Assembly: GCA_947652115.1 (NCBI GenBank)
Contig: OX393563.1
Span: forward strand, 11,444,305-11,508,304
Direction: 5' to 3'
Length of the DNA: 64,000 bases
Origin: Blastomussa wellsi
Lineage: Eukaryota; Cnidaria; Anthozoa; Scleractinia; Plerogyridae
The stretch's first letter is position 1; the number at the start of each line of letters is the position of its first letter. The translations under genes were made by a program, and so were the position numbers. The notes under the pieces are model-generated. The model searched no databases. It was not told the origin of the DNA and worked only from the letters and a program-made list of their open reading frames with translations. Shown piece by piece: positions 55,986-64,000 of this stretch.

Positions 55986-58900
55986 TCATGTTGTCAACCC
56001 AAACTCACTTGAAAGCTGTAAAGAGAATGAAGAAAACATCAGTCAACTTAGGTACAAGTCTTCAGTTTTGAAAGAATGACATCAAATGTCAAGACTAAAC
56101 CTTGCATGTTTCCACCATGTGCATTTTCTCATGTTTGCGAACCAATCCTTACACCTGCCAAGTTTTTCTAAGTCAAATGCATGGGATTTTCATCGGGGTT
56201 CTCAAAGATGATCTGACCATGTCCAAAATCATCTGAAGGCGTTCTGAGCATTTCTGAAGACACTTCAAAGATTTAAAGGTACCAGACCCAAGATACGTGT
56301 GTCTGTCAAACACAACTTTGTTACCAGTACTTTTCCGTCTAAAATCGGTGAATTCAGGGGAACTATCATCATTTACATGTACTTTTCTTTTCATTTATTG
56401 GTTCTAGGTTACATGCTTTTAGAAAGTGGCTCAGTTTAGGCTGTAACAACACCAAATTTTAACAAGGTGTGAGAAATTGGTTTGTTAGCGTGAGCAAGTG
56501 CGAGATTGAAGTTTTTGACCCACATGCATAGGACTCACTCCCAAGGCACAAACGTTGGCAGGTATAACCTTACACCTTAATATTATTTACCAACTTGTGC
56601 CCTGAGCACATGCCACACAGATTAATAAACGTAAGGCACTTTTCATGACAACTTACGAGAAATTTCTGTTTCTAAAAGTAAGCAATGCTACTACTAAACT
56701 TTGTAGAGTGACCATACTGTTATGGAAGACTATCAGATGAACATACCCGCTCATATACAGTCCATGACAAAGCTGCCATGAGTGTTCTTCTCAGAGTGCG
56801 GGGAACTATGCCCTTAAAGAGTCCTTGAACTCCATTTGTCTGATAAGAAAGTATTAGACAGTGTTATTAAAATAAGCAGTAAAATATATCTGACCGTGTA
56901 TTTTCATGCACAGCTAACTTGCAAATTAAAAAAATAGCAATAAAAAGATTGATTGGCAGAAATGTTTGGGGGCTGTTCACTCTTTTGAGCTCTTTGGGAT
57001 ACCCTGCTTTAAAATGTTGCTCACGTTTAGCTAGATTGGCATCTGGGTGTCCTGTGGATGCTCGCTTTTTAGAGAAAATGTATATGAATCACTGTAATGA
57101 GAGTTATTTTTTAACAAGTTAGCTAAGCTTCCTATAACAATTATTTGTTCTCAAAACTGCAGAAATACACCTTGCATGCTTAAACGTTGCATTCAAAGTG
57201 TGGTTAAAAGTGCAACGTGTCATAATATTTTGCCTTACTACAACAGACAGAGAGATTAAAACTTCAGTGATCATTCAAGTGATTTATACCTGAAGTATGG
57301 AGAAGACAGCACTGCCAGTACTGCTATACTCTTGAGGAAATAACTGAAGTCTTGTCTTCACCACATCTGCTGGCTGAGTTATGACTGAGGCCATGATGCC
57401 AGCGAATGCACCGCATATGAACGTCTCAAATGGATTTAGTTCAGGTGTACCAAGTTCTGAAAGAAAAGTGAAAGACACTTAACTCTTGAACAATGTACTG
57501 TGAGGGGAAACATGCATGGCCAAAGCAATGGGTATATGACTTGTGAAAAATAAATTAATACAAGGAACATTTTATTTGGAGTTATGGCATGCACCTTACA
57601 TTACATCACCGCCACCCCACACCCAAGGCTATTTAATTCAGGTGACCCCCACCTACAGCACTTCGTAATTTCCATCCAGTGATTTTTCACATCTTTTTGT
57701 ATCTTTCCATTGTACAAGATATCAAACAAAGTAGAAGTTGTTGTTGTACATTATCAGAACTATTACAGTTATTAACTAAGATATTTTTATGTTCAAAAAT
57801 CCTCTTTTAATAATCCAGTTATATGAGGTTCCACTAGTTGCAAAAACATATCTATGTTGAGCCTAGCTGGCTGTCAATACAGGTTTCAGTACTGAATCAG
57901 GCAGCAAGACATTGATTTCTTACCATTCTTTGCTTGTCTCTTCATCTCTGTGTAGAACATCAAGTACAGTCCTGAAAATGGTGCATCGCGTGCTACTGTT
58001 GCCAACAACCCACTGTACAGGCCTACGTCAAAAAATAACTTTTATATCACATCTCTTCACAACAGATTTTGTACAATCCAGAAATACAGTACATCTTTTT
58101 AGAGCTTTTAGTATGTTTGTTGTGAAAATTGCTAAAACATGACCATAGACCTTTTACATGCCGCATGCAAATTGGGCACTGGAGGTATATTTCCGCCACC
58201 TTGTGATAGAAAAAGGTGACAGCTCTGGGCCTTTATGGCTAACCATTGGTGAACGTAAGCCTCCAATGCCCAATCCCCACGCAGCATGTAAACGGCCTAT
58301 TCAAGCAGAACTAACCTTTGCCTCCTTCCCTTTTCCAAATTGACATCAATGCATGTCGCATACTGTTATAACTATAGCATCCACTCTGCAATCAAGAAAA
58401 TAAATACAAGCTTTTAAACATGTTCTATACTCTTATGACAAATTTTCTACCACTGAGTTAACCACCAGCAAAGTTACGAAATGGCTTCTGGCCCTTTATT
58501 TTCTCTCAGGGTGCGCTCTCGATGGGTGACGTAGAGTGACGAACGTCCTTAAATTTGAGGATCACTTTTGGACTCAAAAGATTGAAGAATTCAACTTTAT
58601 CCTTGGTTCAAATTATATTTTCCTTTGTTTGAAACTCATTATCATATATTACCATACAAAAAAAACAAAAGGAGGCACATCTACAGTTTGATAAAATAAC
58701 ATTTTATCCCCAAAAAGAAATAAAAACATACCTCAAATCTTGTTTTAACTACTGTGACAGGTAAAAGTGTGATTCCTGCTATTGTTCTTGCACATGCTCC
58801 CAAAATTACTGATTCTCCCAAAGTTCTTTCCTCGCTGCAGGAAAAAGGGAAAGATACATTAAAGGTAACCATTTCATTACAAAGAAAGGGAAACAAAACA

Positions 58901-60026
58901 CAAACTGTGACACACACACACAAACACAGTAACAATACTTGCTTTAAAAAAATCCAGGGAAATGATTTAAAAATTCAAGGTAGTGATGCCCCTGCCACCC
59001 CCACTAAGCTCACATGCAAGATCGGTTGCTCCTGCTCCATCTCAAGCTTTATAACTCCCTTTGAAGAAAGACTGGGACAAGGACTACAACTGGGTGGATC
59101 AAGACGCAAAGGAGCACTTGCAAGGAAGATTAAGGCTCCCTTAACACGGAAAGAGGATGGTCCAAGTATTAGCCTAGCAATAGAATCATTCAAGTAGGAT
59201 ATCTTTTCAGCATTCAGTTTACATTGAAAGGGTTGTATTTGATCTACATGCAAGTGATAGGATCTTCCTATCTTAAAAAGGTGAGATGACCCTCGTATTA
59301 GGATAATCCTAACTCCATGCAAACCACCTTGTACTAGAAAGATCCAAGACCAATATTATATATAACCCTTTGCATGTAAACTGAAAACAGTAAATGGGGC
59401 CTTACATAGCACCAACCTGGTAAATTGTGTCAGACCATGAAGAGCACAGAAATACATTCCAATACCAGGAACACATCTAGACAACGACTACAATGAAAAA
59501 ATAGAAAGATAATTTGATATTCGGAAACTAAATGATAACTCCAGGAGGTTCTAGCGAAATAAATTTTTTACTCACAGGAACAAGGCCTCTCCAAAGCCCA
59601 ACGATGTGCTCCCTTCGGGCAACAGAGTAAAATGTGTACAGCATACCATTGCTGCTTCTGTCAATAGATAAATAAATATAATAATCAGTACTTGAAGACT
59701 TGATTTACTTGTTAACTTAACTACAAACACTGCTTATGTCCAAAAAGTCCTTACCCCAGCTTTAGCCGCCCAGCGGGAGTTAGAGGAATGCCCTCGACTT
59801 GCAAGCGAGTTTTCACCAAATCAAACGGTTGAAACAACAACGTAGAACAAGTGCCGCTCAACGAACCAGCAATGAAAGCCTTTGCCAATGATTTCTGCAA
59901 GAAAAACAACAACAAAGGATTGTCAATATCGACTAGTCAGAAGTACTATCTGCGTGTAGCTAGCTGATTCTGCGTCACCTAATAAAATATTAGACTTACA
60001 TCATGTTTACGACCACTTCGACCCAT
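55986..60026 (-). CDS. SLC25A38: SLC25A38-type mitochondrial glycine carrier, ten exons, 293 residues
   Basis: The inner-membrane carrier brings glycine into mitochondria for 5-aminolevulinate and heme synthesis. Exons: 60000-60026, 59755-59894, 59576-59657, 59417-59487, 58732-58834, 58316-58385, 57924-58022, 57290-57456, 56747-56839, 55986-56015; all phases agree. Three carrier repeats each keep a signature helix end: PFDLVKTRL (about 30-40), PVTVVKTRF (about 130-140) and PADVVKTRL (about 230-240). The opening [18 protein letters not shown], the segment [25 protein letters not shown] and [18 protein letters not shown] single out SLC25A38 among carriers. Human SLC25A38 has 304 residues. The start MGRSGRKHD is short and poorly conserved, as in relatives. 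First and last coding exons are only 27 and 30 bases. A CArG-box array lies 430-500 bases upstream. Confidence 0.95.
58583..58660. mobile_element. Partial copy of the 15391 foldback MITE
   Basis: CAACTTTATCCTTGGTTCAAAT and GTTTGAAACTCATTATCATA (in parts) match the 15391-15523 element; the second arm is missing. It is in an SLC25A38 intron. Confidence 0.5.
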
Positions 60027-60454
60027 TCAATCGAAGATCCAAGTATATAGTAAGTTAGATGTCCTCTTTCCTTGGATTAATCTTTTCTGTTAGAAAAAAC
60101 AGTCCAGATCCGGTAGAAATTTGTTAGGCGCGAAGGTTCGTTACCAAAGGTCGCCAACTGGACATGATCTCTGGCCGATTGATGTTCGATTCACGTGCTT
60201 TCTTTCCACAGTAATGTTTATGTTCACGAATTGAGCTGTAAGATATTCAAACAATCAAATGCGACAGGAATGGCTTTCTATCGGTCAAATAACCAAATTT
60301 TCACGACCACTTCCTTACGAAATGAACACTTCTTGGTACGTTTTCCCCGGAGAAACAAAATCCTGTTCTTGTCACAAGATTCGGTGACGCAATGAAAATT
60401 TCGAGATTTCATTGGCCAATGCAAGACGTGCGGATTGGCGCGGAATTTGATTCC

Positions 60455-60526
60455 CCAAATATGGAACGCACATGTACCAAATATGGGTCACGCTTTCCCA
60501 AATACGGGAGAGTCTGCCAAATAAGG
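60455..60526. promoter_or_regulatory. Array of four CArG (SRF-type) boxes
   Basis: CCAAATATGG at 60455-60464 and 60477-60486, CCAAATACGG at 60498-60507 (one mismatch), CCAAATAAGG at 60517-60526. Three fit CC(A/T)6GG exactly. Start-to-start spacing is 22, 21 and 19 bases, about two helical turns. It is 430-500 bases upstream of the SLC25A38 start codon. It may be an SRF-responsive element or just a degenerate tandem repeat. Confidence 0.5.
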
Positions 60527-61163
60527 GCCACGAGATCCTGTTTATGTGAAAAACTCGAACACGCAAAGCGAATTTTTGAAGCGTATCACCAGACATTATT
60601 TGTTCTCTAACAGCATCAATTTCGTTTTTTTCAACGAGCTGGGTTTTGTTTGTTTATTTCTCAAGCTTTTGCTTTTAACATCGTCTAATTTCTAAATCTT
60701 CAAAAGAACACAAGCCAAGAGAAATCTTGAACGCTGCTCGGCAGACAGACCAAGATCAAGATGCAGCTAATATAAATAAAACTAAGCCTGGTTTTCATAT
60801 GTCGGGAAAATCCCAGACGATCGGGAATTTCACTGTTTCCCGACTGACCCAGATTATCATTTTACCGAATATAAATGAAGTGATAATGAAGTGGGGACGA
60901 GAACAAGTGTTCCTAGTGCACAGGCCCAGCCGGCTAAGAAGAAGAAGAAGCTAGGAGATTGGTAACCAGCTAAAACGACACCGCGGAAAACGAGAGAAAA
61001 TGAACATTGTGGCAATTTTTAAGACTTTTAAGGAAACCTCTGAATATTTAAGGTTAAGATTTATACTAGAGGCAGATTGTTTTATGTTTATTTACCTCTC
61101 AATTTCCACCTTCATAATATTGTTTCCAAGTATATCGTGCCGTTGACCATCTAAGAAAACCTC

Positions 61164-61750
61164 CATTCTCATCCCCAGAGGCCGCGATCCTTTTGGTCAA
61201 TAGGGAGCTTAATCAAACCACGACGGCAACGTCAACGAGAACGTCGCTAAACAAAAGATTTAATTAGGAGTACAATAGCTCTGCACGTGCGTTATAATTC
61301 TTTTTACATTTCTTTGCCGTCCTCTGCAAAACAACAACGTGAAATGACCAATTTCTGAGTACTTTGGAGAACGTGAACCTCGACGGCTAAATTTTCGTTT
61401 TTCTGTTTGAAAATAAACGGCGTCTTTATATTTTCTACAAGAACTATGTTTGAAAGCGATAGATGCACCGAATACATCAAGGCAATTGCGAGATTCGTGC
61501 GTAAAATATAAATTCATTTTTAAGCAGGCGTCGTCCTAGCCGTCGCCGTCGTCATTGCTTAAGCTCCCTAATACCAAGAATCACGACCTCTGGCAGTAAC
61601 CAAATTGTGAGCATGCGTAGTAAACACGTTTTGTAGCTTTCAGCCAATCAGATTTGTCAGATTTGACTTTGTGCATGCGCAGAGTAGCGGGAAGTCCGTG
61701 ATTCGCGTTGGTGCTGACCAAAAGGATCGCGGCCTCTGGGGATGAGAATG
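61164..61750. mobile_element. Outer inverted-repeat element hosting another MITE
   Basis: Perfect 36-base inverted repeats at 61164-61199 (CATTCTCATCCCCAGAGG...) and 61715-61750 (...CCTCTGGGGATGAGAATG). A smaller inverted GAATCACG / CGTGATTC pair lies inside. The element at 61201-61570 sits directly after the left arm. Confidence 0.7.
61201..61570. mobile_element. Inner MITE (TAGGGAGCTTAA ends)
   Basis: Ends TAGGGAGCTTAATCAA..ACGACGGC and GCCGTCGTCATTGCTTAAGCTCCCTA are inverted repeats; the outermost TA may be a TA target duplication. Subterminal GACGGC/AACGTC motifs repeat. 370 bases, non-coding. Confidence 0.75.
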
Positions 61751-62828
61751 AGAAAACCTCGAGAAATCGTGACGTCATGCGCGTGCGTGATGCATTTTTC
61801 CGCGGTTTCGATAAAACTATCGTCGACTTCGCCGACGTCCCACACCAGACAGTGCATATTTCAGTTTCACCATCCCAGGAAATCGGGGATGTTGACGATT
61901 TCCAATTTTCATTAATCGGAAAACTTTGGTTTTCTAGCTTTTTTCTGCCGGTCATGAACACATTCTAAAACTTTAATACTTGGTGTACCACTTGGTGTAC
62001 CTTTCCCATCTGAAGATCAGGTTCCTCTGAGGCTCTGTAGGTCGTTGAGTTTGTGATTCTTCCAGCTGTAAACCCTTCCAAGCCGAATGAATCCTCCATG
62101 CTCAATTCATGCATAAACTGGGCGACTGAACTGCGCTAAAATTTGATGGTACATAAACGCGAGTTTAATACCGGTAATGGTCTCGAAATTGTCAGTAATG
62201 CTGTCTTTTATAACGACCCTGTAACGAGCCATTCCAAAAATAAGTAACACGGCCGAGAGAACACCAGAACACCCGAACACCCCACTGTACTGGCAAAATG
62301 GAACACGGGTCGCGGGTCGCGGGACCATGCTACTTTTATTCAAGACGAATTTTTTAAGAGCTGAAAGTTAGCCGCATACGAATAAAATTCTATGAATTCT
62401 ATGAGCTTAACTTGTGCGTTGACGTAATTTTCTATTTTCTCTTTGCTTTTTTATTCTTGTGTTTATGCTACTAGTCTGATCGATCGGACTAAAATCGGTA
62501 AACTGTCGAAACTGATCCCCAAGCTAAGGAGAAGAGATTGTACAGATACAACTCAGTAAAAAAAGAGAGATACATCGTTTGTCCGATCTTTCGGTTTGCA
62601 AAACAAAACCTTCTCAGTACGAAAGAAAAAGGCTGTTGCGTAATCCAGTTCAGTACAAAGGAACAGTATCGGGAGTTCAGAACACTATTTAGCAGTTTCA
62701 CAAGTGTATCATAATATCCAGCCTCATAGAAATTAAAACAGCAGCAAGTCCATTAACCTTGGTAAGTTGACTGCATGAGTTCTAGCTGGTAAGTTGACTG
62801 AGTGTAAGACTGAGTGCTAGTTCTACAG

Positions 62829-62925
62829 TAGCCTGCGAGAGCAGACGTTTTTTCGGCTATAGTTTCACCCCGCCACCGGGCGGGTTGAAAATAGAGCCGA
62901 AAAAATCGTCTGCTCTCGCAGGCTA
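62829..62925. mobile_element. Mutator-like MITE, 97 bases, with 9-bp target duplication
   Basis: Hairpin ends TAGCCTGCGAGAGCAGACG / CGTCTGCTCTCGCAGGCTA, flanked by GTTCTACAG at 62820-62828 and 62926-62934. Same TAGCCTGC terminus and 9-bp duplication as the 2879 element, so the same superfamily. Confidence 0.85.
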
Positions 62926-63860
62926 GTTCTACAGTTGAGTTCGATACCTGGGCCTAGTTGTTAGATGGCTCAAGAAGGCCGATTAGCGCTAACCCAGGGT
63001 TAAAATTTAGCCCGAGTTTCTTTTACTTTTGTTCAAAATAATTTTGTCCGATAATTTTCTCTATTCTGACTAATCTTTCTAGAGCACCCAATCATCAAAT
63101 TGCATGTAGACAAAAATAATAAACTGAATTTGCTTTTTAAGCTTTCATATCCGAATACAAATTTCGCACTAACCCTGGGTTATCTTAACCCAGCTTTGAA
63201 CAACCCGACCCTGGCTTACAATAATCACCCCAAGAATACAGCAATGATATGTCGATGAAAACCAAGCTTCGTGTGCTATTTTCATTTCTATATATTCAGA
63301 TAGCGATTGTTTTTCTGGTTCTTTTTCAATTTGCAGAAAATGCAATTTTTCATCATTTGGGGTTAATTAAGTCGTTTTCACTACAGAAATATGACGCACG
63401 GAGCTGCCAGTTTTAGTTCTGGCCTTTAAACTACGCAAGCGTCTGTGGTTTGTATCCACAAAGAAATGCAGAGTAAAGGGAATAATCAGATACCGAAAAT
63501 TGGGTGATGTGGCAATAGTATACCAACCTATACCAAATTAAGGTGGCTCACCTCAGTTTTTCAGAACCACACCAATCCAGCTTTAAAAGGCTAATACTTC
63601 ACTAGTACTGTCTTGGGTCGGTCGGGCAAGCACACAAATATGTAGATAGACAAAAGAAAACTTCTGAAATAAACCAGCTGTCAACAAATAGTCGGATAAC
63701 GAAACTTTCCGTAACGAATGCAAAACTACCCTATATTTTTATAATTATTTCGCGCTCTTAAAATGGTTCAATGCCTTTGAAATTTTTAGGGATAGCACAT
63801 AACATGTTAGACTTTCGATCTAGAGATTTTAAAAAAATTCTATGACTAACTTTTTCATAG

Positions 63861-63997
63861 ATGCTCTCATATCAAAGACGTTCCTTCTATGAGAAAAATG
63901 CGAATATTAAAGACATTACGTTTGAGTTTGTGGAGAGAAATCTATCTAGTGAAGTAAACTGGATGAAATCTTTCAGGAAAGTTGTTCTATACCAAAG
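63861..63997 (+). CDS. Probable exon of an unidentified gene, cut by the window edge
   Basis: A branch-point-like CTAAC, a T-rich stretch and TTCATAG precede ATGCTCTCATATC. The frame stays open for 45 codons to CAAAG|GTA at the window end, a plausible donor. The frame is MLSYQRRSFYEKN ... FEFVERN ... VNWMKSFRKVV, charged and aromatic with balanced composition, unlike the surrounding sequence. I do not recognise the family. It could be an internal exon (phase 0 in, phase 2 out) or a first coding exon. A chance open frame is possible. Confidence 0.45.
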
Positions 63998-64000
63998 GTA

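Larger units (their letters stand above)
60027..63860. other. Intergenic region upstream of SLC25A38
   Basis: No protein-coding gene recognised. It contains the CArG array, a nested pair of inverted-repeat elements at 61164-61750, a CRE at 61770-61777 and a Mutator-like MITE at 62829-62925. Confidence 0.6.

Noticed and set aside
61581..61961. 126-residue minus-strand open frame
   Set aside because: Overlaps the arm of the outer inverted-repeat element; no family match.
1..64000. CRISPR arrays, operons or prokaryotic-type systems
   Set aside because: The window is spliced animal DNA; repeats seen are transposon relics and microsatellites, not spaced direct repeats.

Overview
This is animal nuclear DNA: four intron-rich genes with GT-AG splice sites, AT-rich introns, and many short transposon relics. 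Protein similarity is close to vertebrate families, but introns and intergenic spacers are compact. My best guess is a cnidarian, probably an anthozoan such as a coral. That is an inference from gene content and repeat style; nothing in the window proves it. Exon structures below were built by hand from splice sites, reading-frame phase and protein family resemblance.

Layout. (1) 1702-28515, minus: a complete PDE8-type high-affinity cAMP phosphodiesterase, 25 coding exons, about 873 residues, with an MGCAPS N-terminus, a receiver-like domain, a PAS domain and a full HD-type catalytic domain. (2) 31593-34817, plus: a three-exon PRD-like homeodomain gene of 390 residues, divergent from PDE8 with about 3 kb between start codons. 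(3) 37823-51432, minus: a PIAS-type SUMO E3 ligase (SAP, PINIT, SP-RING, SUMO-interacting and acidic segment). It has a 200-base run of N (46301-46500) covering the end of one exon. (4) 55986-60026, minus: a complete ten-exon SLC25A38-type mitochondrial glycine carrier of 293 residues. (5) 63861-63997, plus: a probable exon of an unidentified gene that runs off the right edge.

The genes do not form a pathway. Functionally they are cAMP breakdown, transcription control, SUMO ligation, and glycine import for heme synthesis. The rest is introns and spacers packed with non-autonomous transposons: a five-copy tRNA-derived SINE, TIR/foldback MITEs with recognisable target duplications (9 bp Mutator-like, TTAA piggyBac-like, TA pogo-like, CAGGG-ended hAT-like), nested insertions, and one LINE ORF1 relic. 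Two regulatory patterns stand out: nine perfect TGACGTCA (CRE) palindromes, four of them inside transposon relics, and a four-box CArG array upstream of the SLC25A38 gene.
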